Part shown: positions 42,840 through 51,417 of the stretch, in pieces
Position numbering within the stretch: position 1 is the stretch's first letter
Layout of the letters: every line of letters begins with the position of its first letter
Source: Planctomycetota bacterium
GTDB taxonomy: Bacteria; Planctomycetota; Phycisphaerae; UBA1845; PWPN01
Assembly (NCBI GenBank): GCA_029550525.1
Contig: JAKPHF010000056.1
Location: 186,001 to 250,000 of the forward strand
Direction: 5' to 3'
DNA: 64,000 nucleotides
Translations under genes and position numbers: made by a program
Notes under the pieces: model-generated
Told to the model about the DNA's origin: nothing
Seen by the model: only the letters and a program-made list of their open reading frames with translations
Database searches by the model: none

Positions 42840-43019
42840 CGGAGGCAGAATATCGATCGCCGATAGTTCGTGTGTATACGAACGATAATCAATCTGACCG
42901 CGAGCGTGCCGCCCAGGCGTCCACATCGACCAACGTCGGGGCGGGCGCCCGCCGAAAAGGGTGCGGATGAACGCGGGTCGAGGGATCGTGCCCGCGGCGC
43001 CTCTTGGAGGAGAGCTTCG

Positions 43020-44120
43020 ATGAGCGCGAGCATGGTTCAGTGCAGCAGGCCCCGACCACGCGCCGGGGCATTCACTCTAATTGAGGTCCTGGTGGTGGTG
43101 GCCATCATCGCCCTGCTCATCGCGATTCTGCTGCCCTCGCTCGCCCGGGCCAGGGCGGCGTCGCGAGCCACGGTCTGTGGCTCCAACATCAGAATGGCGA
43201 TTCAGGGCATCAACCTGGCGATGACCGACAACTCGATTCACCGCCAGCAGTGGTCCACCAACTTCGGCTGGGCGACCCACTCGTTGCGTCAAAACAAAGG
43301 CGCGCTGGAGTTGTATACCTGTCCCGACGATCCGAGCCCGCGGATCATTCCTGCGTTGCTGTGCCGTCTTTACGAAGGCAGCACCTACCGCGGCATGACC
43401 TCGTCCGATGCCATCTTTAACCGCCTGCGGCAGGTGGCCAACGGCCACTGGCAGCTGGACATCCAGGATCAACTGAATGACAGGTTATTCGGCGGAGACG
43501 CCGGTAGCAACGGCGAGAAGAACGACTTGCTGCTCGAGTACGAGCCGGTCCCCGGACAGAAGTGGACCGTCGCGACCAACGTGGCCAACGAGCGGAGCTG
43601 GCGATACCAGGTGCTCTCGTACGACGGGAAGACGCTGCACAGCGACGATCCCGGCGGCGAGATTACAAGCGGATGGCGAATCAACGCACCGATCATGGCA
43701 CTGAGCTACGGTGCCAACGCTTTCGCCGGCCTGCGGAACGTCAAGGGCAACCCCGCCCTCATCGTGGAGTCGGCCAAGTTCGGCCTGTTCCCGCAGGAGC
43801 TAGGCAATTTCCCCGCCGACAACCTTGCGTGGGCGCTGCGATTCCGCCATGACGGCAAGGCCGGCGTTTCCTGGCTGACCGGCCGGAATTACACCAGCAC
43901 GTTTGACCTGCCCAGCCCGGATAGCAGGCTCGATATCCCGGATACTCTCTATCAGCCGCAGAATAAGATGAATGTCGGTTTTCTCGACGGGCACGTGGAA
44001 CGGCTGGGTCACTGGCAAATGATGACGCCGTTCGCCGGAGGCACTACCACCGATATCGGCCGGCCCATTCCCAAGGCAAGCCTTTGGTTCGGTCAGCGGC
44101 GCGGGCAGGATACCTACTGA
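43020..44120 (+). CDS. Pilin-like protein with type IV N-methylation motif and H-X9-DG-type C-terminus
   Basis: A 366-residue protein of the prepilin-like group expanded in planctomycetes. The ATG at 43020 follows GGAGGAG. The N-terminus GAFTLIEVLVVVAIIALLIA is a type III signal: a prepilin peptidase should cut before the Phe, which would be methylated, with Glu at position 5. A long globular part follows (LYTCPDDPSPRIIPALLCRL, ALSYGANAFAGLRN). Near the end MNVGFLDGHVERL is the FxDGHV motif of H-X9-DG/DUF1559-type proteins. Such pseudopilins are thought to assemble at the inner membrane for secretion or surface structures. It is probably cotranscribed with the next gene. Confidence 0.88.
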   Translation: MSASMVQCSRPRPRAGAFTLIEVLVVVAIIALLIAILLPSLARARAASRATVCGSNIRMAIQGINLAMTDNSIHRQQWSTNFGWATHSLRQNKGALELYTCPDDPSPRIIPALLCRLYEGSTYRGMTSSDAIFNRLRQVANGHWQLDIQDQLNDRLFGGDAGSNGEKNDLLLEYEPVPGQKWTVATNVANERSWRYQVLSYDGKTLHSDDPGGEITSGWRINAPIMALSYGANAFAGLRNVKGNPALIVESAKFGLFPQELGNFPADNLAWALRFRHDGKAGVSWLTGRNYTSTFDLPSPDSRLDIPDTLYQPQNKMNVGFLDGHVERLGHWQMMTPFAGGTTTDIGRPIPKASLWFGQRRGQDTY

Positions 44121-44181
44121 TTGATCCCCGCCCGGAACGGGTTCGCTCGCGCGCGTTCTCTCGAAGACGCGGAGGGGGATT

Positions 44182-46503
44182 ATGGCCAAGGTGTGGTGGC
44201 TCGGAGTCATCTTCGTCACCGCTTCCGTGTCGGTGGGCGGAATCATCCAGCAGGAAACCGTCGCGCCGGGCGTGATTTTCACCACCTACAGCGCGGCGGG
44301 GCCCAACAATGTCTTCGTTGTTGCGATCGATCGCCTGCGCAGCGAGTACAAGCTCAAGGTCGGCTTTTCCCAGGCCCGGCGGAATTACACCGCGCGTGAG
44401 CGGACCAGCACCATCTGCAACCGCTATGACCAGCTCCCGGGCGAGAACGTTCTGGCCGGCATCAACGGCTCGTTCATCGATACCGTCAACATGCCGCGGA
44501 TGCTCGGAATCAACCAATCCGCCGGCGAGATGCTGGACACGCCCGCACTCAACCCCAGCTTCACGTATCACACGGTAATGATCGGCCCCGAACGAAAGCC
44601 GATCGTGCGCACCAACTTTGATCATGTGTTGGGCACGATCACGTTCGCCGACGGTCACGTCATGAGCCTGCGGCAATACAACTTCAACATGAACGGGCCG
44701 TACACGCCGATCAACAACACGGTGTTCGCGTTCACACCGGGATTCGACTCGGTGACGCCCACCGACTTTTCGTCCAGCCCGTCCTACGCCGTCGAGGTTC
44801 AACTCAGTGACGTTACCTATCCCATGCGCGGCGGTAAGGAAGTGTCGGGCATCATCACCGGGCTGATCACACCCACGAACGGCCACACACCGATCCCCCC
44901 CGGCGGCATGGTGTTGTCCACGCGGGGCACCACCAGCAAGGACCAGATCCTGGCCCACGCCAAGCTGGGTGAGCGAGTGCGGATTCGAATCGCCACGAGT
45001 GCCGAGGAGTACAACAACTCCGACGACGCGATCACCGGCATCGGCTGGATCATCCATAACGGCACGGCCTACCCCGCCGGCTGGACCAACCTCGAATCCG
45101 GAGCCGCCCCCTACTCGCGCCACCCGCGAACGGTGCTGGCCTGGAACGACACGCACTGGTTCATGGTGGTCTGCGACGGCCGCACCAGCGCCAGCGTCGG
45201 CATGACCTTCCAGGAGATGGCCGACTTCCTCACCGGCACGCTGGCCGCCCGCGAAGCCGTCAACTACGACGGTGGCGGCAGCTCGACCATGGTGGTCAAG
45301 GGCGCGGTGCGAAACGTGCCATCCGACGGCAGCGAGCGAGCCATCGGTAACGTCCTCATGCTCGTCAAGAAGGACACCGCTACCGTGTTCCCGTTCGCCG
45401 ATCCGTTCACCTCAGCCGGCCGAGCCCCCGGCTGGGACGACAAGTTCACGTACAACGACGTGGTCGCCTTCACCCCGACCGCCCCCGGCGGTGACGGCCA
45501 TGTCCTCCGCGTGCTCAACCCCACCGGTGCCGTCGAGACCACGCGGCGCGGTGATTTCGGCGACGCCGACTACTCCGTGGCCGCCGACATCTATTGTGAG
45601 TACCGCCCGAACCCCGGCAACGGCACCTCGGGCCGCGAACACTACGCCCTGTTCGCCCGCGATTCGGGCACGGGAGCGCTCGGCCTGACCAACTACGGCA
45701 AGGGCAACTGCTACGCACTGGTCTACGACTCGGAGTCGGGCCGAGTCATGCCGGGCAAATACGTGAACGGTGTGTTCACCGATTTCCTCGCGTCCACGCC
45801 GCTGACCATGACGTCCACCGCGTGGCGGCGTTTCCGCATCGACTGCCAGAGCTCGCGCATTCGTTACTACGTTGATGACGCGCTTATCGCTGATGTCACC
45901 GACGGCACGTTCGCCAGCGGTTACTACGGTGTGGGCTACCAGAGCTTCGTCGTCGGGCAAGCGCGACACGGCACGCGAGCCGAGAATTTCGTGGCTTCAC
46001 AAGAAGGTGCCCTGCCCGCGCAGGCCTTCAACCCTCAGCCCGCCCATGAGGCCGTCCACGTGCCTCTCGACAGCGTCCTGAGCTGGACGGCCGGCGCGGG
46101 AGCTGCGTCGCACGACGTGTACCTCGGCACGACCAGCCCCGGCACGTTCCGGGGCAACCAGACTGACACGACGTTCGATCCCGGCCCGCTCAGCGTGGGC
46201 ACGACGTATTATTGGCGTATCGACGAAGTGAACGACAACGGTACGACCACCGGAACGGTCTGGTCTTTCACCACGCAATACTATCTCGGCGACACCGACA
46301 ACGACGGCGACGTGGATCAGGAGGACTTTGGCCTGCTGCAAGCGTGCCTGACGAATATCGGCGTAGCCCAGAACGATCCGGCCTGTGACCGCGCCAAACT
46401 CGACGCGGACAACGACGTCGACTTTGAAGACGTCAGCCTGTTCATCGAGTGCTTCTCCGGCCCCAACAACACCCCACCGACCTCCTGCCTCACCACCCCC
46501 TGA
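44182..46503 (+). CDS. Exported phosphodiester glycosidase (NAGPA domain) with fibronectin-like and dockerin modules
   Basis: A 773-residue secreted protein. MAKVWWLGVIFVTASVSVGG is the signal peptide. Residues about 20-400 form a NAGPA/PF09992-type domain: FVVAIDRLRSEYKLKVGFSQ, VLAGINGSFID, SRHPRTVLAWNDTHWFMVVC and AVNYDGGGSSTMVVKG, with the conserved NGSF and DGGGSS signatures. NAGPA enzymes remove GlcNAc linked through phosphate; in bacteria they are tied to phosphodiester-linked glycans. Residues about 410-590 are a lectin-like beta-sandwich. A fibronectin-like module follows (VLSWTAGAGAASHDVYLGTT, TTYYWRIDEVND), then dockerin repeats (DTDNDGDVDQEDFGLLQAC, DADNDVDFEDVSLFIEC). The modular order suggests an anchored extracellular enzyme acting on surface or environmental glycans. 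Confidence 0.88.
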   Translation: MAKVWWLGVIFVTASVSVGGIIQQETVAPGVIFTTYSAAGPNNVFVVAIDRLRSEYKLKVGFSQARRNYTARERTSTICNRYDQLPGENVLAGINGSFIDTVNMPRMLGINQSAGEMLDTPALNPSFTYHTVMIGPERKPIVRTNFDHVLGTITFADGHVMSLRQYNFNMNGPYTPINNTVFAFTPGFDSVTPTDFSSSPSYAVEVQLSDVTYPMRGGKEVSGIITGLITPTNGHTPIPPGGMVLSTRGTTSKDQILAHAKLGERVRIRIATSAEEYNNSDDAITGIGWIIHNGTAYPAGWTNLESGAAPYSRHPRTVLAWNDTHWFMVVCDGRTSASVGMTFQEMADFLTGTLAAREAVNYDGGGSSTMVVKGAVRNVPSDGSERAIGNVLMLVKKDTATVFPFADPFTSAGRAPGWDDKFTYNDVVAFTPTAPGGDGHVLRVLNPTGAVETTRRGDFGDADYSVAADIYCEYRPNPGNGTSGREHYALFARDSGTGALGLTNYGKGNCYALVYDSESGRVMPGKYVNGVFTDFLASTPLTMTSTAWRRFRIDCQSSRIRYYVDDALIADVTDGTFASGYYGVGYQSFVVGQARHGTRAENFVASQEGALPAQAFNPQPAHEAVHVPLDSVLSWTAGAGAASHDVYLGTTSPGTFRGNQTDTTFDPGPLSVGTTYYWRIDEVNDNGTTTGTVWSFTTQYYLGDTDNDGDVDQEDFGLLQACLTNIGVAQNDPACDRAKLDADNDVDFEDVSLFIECFSGPNNTPPTSCLTTP

Positions 46504-46530
46504 TCCCCGAGGCCCCTTCGCATCCATGAC

Positions 46531-46548
46531 GTCACCCGCGTTGGTGAC
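46531..46548 (+). terminator. Weak hairpin after the secreted-protein run
   Basis: GTCACC and GGTGAC around a six-base loop, extendable to eight of nine pairs. No T-run follows, so its role is uncertain. Confidence 0.3.
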
Positions 46549-46714
46549 GCCCGTTATTGCCCGCAGATTTCGCAGATTGTCGCAGATTAAAGACCTCTTG
46601 ATGCTGTAACACGAAGTGCACGATCAAATCGGACTCGCCCAACACAATGATGTCCAGCCGCCCGTCGCATCGTGCCCATGGGAGCGTCGACCGCCGAATA
46701 ACGGCGGGCCGATA

Positions 46715-47812
46715 TCAGTTGTCGAGCGTGGGGGCGGACGCGTCGGACACCGGACACGTGCCGCCCACGCGAATCTGCGGCGGCATGGCGATGTTGGGGA
46801 ACGTGGCCTCTTCCTTGTCCTGCAGTTCGACCATCTTGCGAACGGCCAGCTCGCCCACGCTGTACCACGAGACATCCACCGACGTGATGGTGGGAAGTCC
46901 CGGTGCTCGCCACAGGGCGGCATCGCTGCCGACGAGAGCGGCTTCATCGGGCACACGGAGCCCGGCCCGCTGACAGGCCATGAGGGCTTCGACGCCGGTG
47001 ACGCTCGAGGCGGTGTAGATACCGTCAGGTCGATGCTTACGGAGCCGATCCGCCAGCCAGACCTCCGTGGTCGCGGCGTCCATTCCCGCCGGGACGGTCA
47101 GCACCTCGATGGACGCGCCGCTCTCCTGACTGACGGACATGAAGCCCTGGTTGCGCAGCCGAACGGCATCCCAGGTGACCTCGTCTTCGATGAGCAGGAG
47201 CTTCTGCCGGCCCGCGTCGCGCAGCAGCTTGGCCGCCAATCGGCCGGCGGCGACGTTGTCCACGTCGATCGCATTGGACACACAGGTCGTCGGATTCTCG
47301 GGGAACACGATCACCACCGGCAGGTTCTGTTCGATCTGGCGCCGGATGTGGGCGTCCAGCACCGGGTGCGGTGTCCGCAGGATGGCGCCGAACACGCCGC
47401 CCTCCAGCACGCCCCGCACGCGCTTGAGCGCCGCCTCCGGGTACGGCGAGCCCTGCGTGGCCAGCACCGGATACAGCCCCAGAACCCGCGACGCCTCCAG
47501 CGCCCCGGCCAGGAACTGCCCCTCGAATGCCTGGTGATGCCAGGAAATGGCATCGGCGACGCCCGACCCGCGGAGAATCAGCCCGAAGAATGACGGATGC
47601 GGAGCCCGCAGGCTCAGGGCCATGATGTTCGCCTGGTATCCCATGCTCTCGGCGATCTCGCGGACCCGGGCCACGGTCTCGGGCTTGAACTTCTCGACGA
47701 TCTCAGGCCGGTTGGTCAGGATCAGCGAGACGGTGGCCCGAGAGACGCCGGCCCGGTCGGCAATGGCCTGCATGGTGGGACGAGTATGCTTGTGCTTCCG
47801 GACGTCCGGCAT
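46715..47812 (-). CDS. LacI-family transcriptional regulator
   Basis: A 365-residue sugar-responsive repressor. The N-terminal helix-turn-helix and hinge read TMQAIADRAGVSRATVSLIL, then VARVREIAESMGYQANIMAL. The periplasmic-binding-protein-like sensor domain follows (FFGLILRGSG, NLPVVIVFPEN, VDNVAAGRLAAKLLRDAG, DEAALVGSDAALWRAPGLPT). The start ATG at 47810-47812 is preceded by GGGAG. The effector is probably a sugar or sugar phosphate. The gene is convergent with the run of secreted glycan-related proteins, so it is a natural candidate regulator of that run, and operator-like palindromes with a central CG lie upstream of two of those genes. That link is inference. Confidence 0.92.
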   Translation of the reverse strand: MPDVRKHKHTRPTMQAIADRAGVSRATVSLILTNRPEIVEKFKPETVARVREIAESMGYQANIMALSLRAPHPSFFGLILRGSGVADAISWHHQAFEGQFLAGALEASRVLGLYPVLATQGSPYPEAALKRVRGVLEGGVFGAILRTPHPVLDAHIRRQIEQNLPVVIVFPENPTTCVSNAIDVDNVAAGRLAAKLLRDAGRQKLLLIEDEVTWDAVRLRNQGFMSVSQESGASIEVLTVPAGMDAATTEVWLADRLRKHRPDGIYTASSVTGVEALMACQRAGLRVPDEAALVGSDAALWRAPGLPTITSVDVSWYSVGELAVRKMVELQDKEEATFPNIAMPPQIRVGGTCPVSDASAPTLDN

Positions 47813-47850
47813 AACATCGCTCCCGCGAATTTTCGTCAGAATGGATCACC

Positions 47851-47856
47851 ATTATA
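47851..47856 (-). promoter_or_regulatory. Consensus -10 box for the LacI-family gene
   Basis: On the minus strand the bases read GATATAATGG, a perfect TATAAT about 38 bases before the start codon. No good -35 hexamer is seen at the usual spacing. Confidence 0.45.
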
Positions 47857-47998
47857 TCGCCCCGCCCGTCGCATGCACTCCAGCAGAGCTTCAGTCCCGG
47901 ACCGGGTGCAAGCGAGCACCACTCGGCGGTTTTCCGTCTATCACAAGAATCGCATGTGTCTAAAGAGCGCGCACGGTCGATGCAAACGCGCCGGACTC

Positions 47999-48027
47999 TT
48001 GACCCTGCGCAAGTTAGTGATTACATA
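47999..48027 (+). promoter_or_regulatory. Sigma70-type promoter for the CoA-dehydratase activase operon
   Basis: TTGACC at 47999-48004, a 17-base spacer, then TACATA at 48022-48027. This predicts a start of transcription near 48034, which argues for the start codon at 48142 over the upstream in-frame codons. The rest of 47813-48141 holds no gene. Confidence 0.5.
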
Positions 48028-48141
48028 CATAGGATCGAAATTCGCCGGTCTGGCATGTGGCGCGGTCCAGCCGGTCACCTACGGGGTTTGACTGCTTCAA
48101 ACATTTACAGGCCTGACGCGCCCACCGAGGGCTTTCGAACG

Positions 48142-51100
48142 ATGCACATTTACATCGGCTTGGATGTCGGCGCGGTCAGCGTCAAGGCAGCGGCCCTCGT
48201 CAACACGGAGATGGCTCGCCGGATCATGGAGCAAGCGGGGGCGGCGGCCGACCTGAACATGCTGGCCGGCGTCAGCGACCCGAGCCTGACTGCTCTGACC
48301 ATCCCGCCGGTCCGCACGCGCGGCCGGCCGCTCGAAGCCGCTCGTACCGCCCTGGATACGCTGCTCGCACGACTGGATGCCTCGCAGGTCGCCTCCATCA
48401 TTGTCACCGGCAGCGGCGGCAAGCTGGTCGCCGAAGCGTTGGGCGCCCAGCGATGCAACGAATTCCAGGCTCTGGCCCGGGCCACCAGCCTGATGGCCCC
48501 CTTTGCCCGCACTGTGTTCGAGATGGGTGGCGAGACCAGCAAGTTCCTGCGGCTCGCGCCCGATCCCGGCAACGGCGCGCTGGGAATCGTGGACTACAGC
48601 ACCAACGGCGACTGCGCTGCCGGCACGGGTTCGTTCCTCGACCAGCAGGCGAACCGGCTGAACTACAAGGTGCAGGAGATCGGCAATATCGTCGCCCAGG
48701 CCGAGCGGTCGGCACAGATCGCCGGCCGATGCAGCGTGTTCGCCAAGAGCGACATGATCCACGCCCAGCAGAAGGGCTTCACGCCGCCCGAGGTGCTGCG
48801 AGGCCTGTGCCGAGCCGTGGCTCTCAACTACAAGTCGGCCGTGGTCAAGGGCCGCACGCCCGAGCCGCCCATCGTGTTCGTGGGCGGCGTTTCCGCGAAC
48901 TCGGCGGTCATCCGCGAGCTGCGAGATGCGTTCGATCTGACCGAAGAGGCGATGACCATTCCGGCCGGCGCGGAGTCATTCTGCGCCATTGGTGCTGCCG
49001 CCATCGGCCGAACCGGCCACCCAGAGGCCACTCGTGGTACGGATACTGCTGCCGGCACGAAGCAGGCGGGAAGCCCGAATCACAACGGCTCCGGCCAGGC
49101 CGGCGCTTCGGCAATGCCGTGCGAGTACAACGCCCAGTCGCATCTGGACGGACTCGTACAGGCCACCGAGAGCACCAACCAGTACGCCTTCGCGACGTCC
49201 CCTCCGCTCACGCTGGACCGGGTCACGCTTCTGCGCGACCGGGCGAAGCCGTACGAGTTTCCGGAGGACGGCCGAATCATCGAGGCCTATCTCGGCATCG
49301 ACATCGGCTCGGTGGGAACGAAGCTCGCGCTGATCGACGATCACGGCGACGTCATCCATTCCATCTTTACCCGCACGGAAGGCCGCCCCATCGAGGTCGT
49401 CACCCGCATTCTCCGCGAGCTCGAGGAAGCGGTGGGGTCCAGGGTGCGGATCAAGGCGGTGGGCACGACGGGCAGTGGTCGTGAACTGATCGGCGAGCTC
49501 GTCGGAGCCGACGGCATTCACGACGAAATCACCTGCCATAAGACCGGGGCGAGCTTCGTGGGCGACCGGCTGCTCGGCCGCCGCCCCGACACGATCTTCG
49601 AGATCGGCGGGCAGGACAGCAAGTACATCAGCCTGCAACGGGAGACGGCCGGCAGCAACGGCGAGGCCGGCAGCGGCGAGAGCGTCGTGGTCGACTTCAC
49701 CATGAACGAAGCGTGTGCCGCCGGCACGGGCAGTTTCCTCGAGGAGCGAGCCGAAGAACTGGGCGTGTCCATCAAGGGCGAGTTCGCCCAGCTCGCCCTC
49801 AGCAGCCGGGCTCCCATCCGCCTGGGCGAGCGCTGCACGGTGTTCATGGAGCGCGATGTCAACACCATGATGCAGCGTGGAGCCAAGCGCGAGGACATCA
49901 TCGCCGGATTGGCCTACAGCATCGCGTACAACTACATCAACCGCGTGGTGCGCGGCCGCTATATCGGCGATTGCATCTTCTTCCAGGGCGGCACGGCCTA
50001 CAACGACGCGGTCGCCGCGGCATTCGCCGCCGTCACGGGCAAGGAGATCATCGTCCCGCCCCACAACGCGATCCTGGGGGCCATTGGCGCGGCACTGCTG
50101 GCCCGCGACAAGGTCAACGCCTCCAAAGCCAAGACCCGCTTCCGCGGCTACGACGTGCAGGCCGTGGACTATCAGTTGCGCGAGTTCACCTGCAAGAGCT
50201 GCGGCAACTTCTGCTCCGTGCAGGAATTCACCGTCGAAGGCGAAAAGACGTTCTGGGGCGACAAGTGCTCGGACAAGTATCGCAAGCGGGCCAAGTCGCA
50301 GCGTCAGCCCGTCATTCCCGACCTCATGGAGATCCGCCGCCAACTGCTCGCCGAGGACGACAAGGGCGATCCTCCCGGCGCCACCGTGACCATCGGCATC
50401 CCGATGGCCATGTACAGTTGGGACCTGCTGCCGCTCTATCGGCGGTTCTTCCGCGACTGCGGGTTCAAGGTGGTCATCTCGGCCGAGACCAACCGCAAGA
50501 CGGTGCGCATGGGCATCGACTCGGTGGTGGCGGAACCCTGCTTCCCCATCATCGTGGCCCACGGGCACGTGCTGGATCTCGTGGAGCGCAACGTCGATTA
50601 CATCTGGCTGCCCAACGTGTTGTCGGCCGAGACGAAATTCAAGCACACGGAAAGCCACGTCTGTCCGTGGGGCCAGACGCTGCCGTTCGTGATTCGCCAG
50701 GCGCCCGCGTTCCGGTCGTGGCAGGGCAGGATTCTCTGCCCCACCGTGCGGTTCCGCGAGGGCACGGAGCAGGCTCGCGAGCCGCTGGTCGAGACCGTAC
50801 GGCAACTGGGCGTGAAAAAGTCGGTCGCGAACCGGGCGTTCGATGCCGGTGCTGCCGCCTTGGCCCGGTTCCGCACGGAGTATCAGCGGGCCGGTCGCGA
50901 AGCTCTCGAAGTTCTCGACCGCACGGGCGAGCCGGGCATGGTCCTGGTGGGTCGACCTTACAACGTGCACGACTCGGGCGTGAGCCTCTCGACGGCCAAG
51001 AAGCTGCGCGATTACTACGGGGTGAACATCATTCCCGTGGACGCCTTGCCGCTGGCCGACGTGGACGTGCGCGACATCAACGAGAACATGTACTGGGAAT

Positions 51101-51417
51101 ACGGCCGCAAGATCATTGCCGCGGCCAAGCTGATCGCCGAGCGGGCGAACCTGCACATTATCTACATCACGAATTTCAAGTGCGGGCCGGACTCGTTCGT
51201 CAAGGGGTTCATCCGCCCGGCCTCGGGCAAGCCGTTCCTTACGCTGCAGTTCGACGGGCATTCCAATGATGCCGGCATGATGACGCGGTGCGAGGCATAC
51301 CTGGACAGCAAGGGGATCCTGCGATGGTGGAGACAGTGCGGGAAAGAGGCAACGGCCGGGGCATCCAAGGTCGGACTGTCTACATCCCACAAATGGCCTA
51401 CGCCGGTGCCCGGCTGA
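48142..51417 (+). CDS. Tandem 2-hydroxyacyl-CoA dehydratase activase (double BadF/HgdC ATPase) fused to DUF2229-type domain
   Basis: A 1091-residue cytoplasmic protein. Two ASKHA-fold ATPase modules lie in series: residues about 1-290 (IGLDVGAVSVKAAALV) and about 380-655 (LGIDIGSVGTKLALID). Each has the two cysteines that hold the bridging [4Fe-4S] cluster in HgdC: Cys158 (DCAAGTGSFLDQQANRL) and Cys197 (GRCSVF), Cys525 (ACAAGTGSFLEERAEEL) and Cys565 (ERCTVF). The spacings are 39 and 40 residues. A third region has TCKSCGNFC...DKCSDK (Cys684, 687, 691, 709) and then a DUF2229-like C-terminal domain (EPCFPIIVAHGHVLDL; ESHVCPWGQTLPF; TNFKCGPDSF). It should use ATP to drive low-potential electrons to a dehydratase or reductase. 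It overlaps the next gene by 94 bases. Confidence 0.9.
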   Translation: MHIYIGLDVGAVSVKAAALVNTEMARRIMEQAGAAADLNMLAGVSDPSLTALTIPPVRTRGRPLEAARTALDTLLARLDASQVASIIVTGSGGKLVAEALGAQRCNEFQALARATSLMAPFARTVFEMGGETSKFLRLAPDPGNGALGIVDYSTNGDCAAGTGSFLDQQANRLNYKVQEIGNIVAQAERSAQIAGRCSVFAKSDMIHAQQKGFTPPEVLRGLCRAVALNYKSAVVKGRTPEPPIVFVGGVSANSAVIRELRDAFDLTEEAMTIPAGAESFCAIGAAAIGRTGHPEATRGTDTAAGTKQAGSPNHNGSGQAGASAMPCEYNAQSHLDGLVQATESTNQYAFATSPPLTLDRVTLLRDRAKPYEFPEDGRIIEAYLGIDIGSVGTKLALIDDHGDVIHSIFTRTEGRPIEVVTRILRELEEAVGSRVRIKAVGTTGSGRELIGELVGADGIHDEITCHKTGASFVGDRLLGRRPDTIFEIGGQDSKYISLQRETAGSNGEAGSGESVVVDFTMNEACAAGTGSFLEERAEELGVSIKGEFAQLALSSRAPIRLGERCTVFMERDVNTMMQRGAKREDIIAGLAYSIAYNYINRVVRGRYIGDCIFFQGGTAYNDAVAAAFAAVTGKEIIVPPHNAILGAIGAALLARDKVNASKAKTRFRGYDVQAVDYQLREFTCKSCGNFCSVQEFTVEGEKTFWGDKCSDKYRKRAKSQRQPVIPDLMEIRRQLLAEDDKGDPPGATVTIGIPMAMYSWDLLPLYRRFFRDCGFKVVISAETNRKTVRMGIDSVVAEPCFPIIVAHGHVLDLVERNVDYIWLPNVLSAETKFKHTESHVCPWGQTLPFVIRQAPAFRSWQGRILCPTVRFREGTEQAREPLVETVRQLGVKKSVANRAFDAGAAALARFRTEYQRAGREALEVLDRTGEPGMVLVGRPYNVHDSGVSLSTAKKLRDYYGVNIIPVDALPLADVDVRDINENMYWEYGRKIIAAAKLIAERANLHIIYITNFKCGPDSFVKGFIRPASGKPFLTLQFDGHSNDAGMMTRCEAYLDSKGILRWWRQCGKEATAGASKVGLSTSHKWPTPVPG

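Noticed and set aside
48976..51390. An 804-codon minus-strand frame
   Set aside because: Antisense to the tandem activase, whose cysteine motifs and start are clear.
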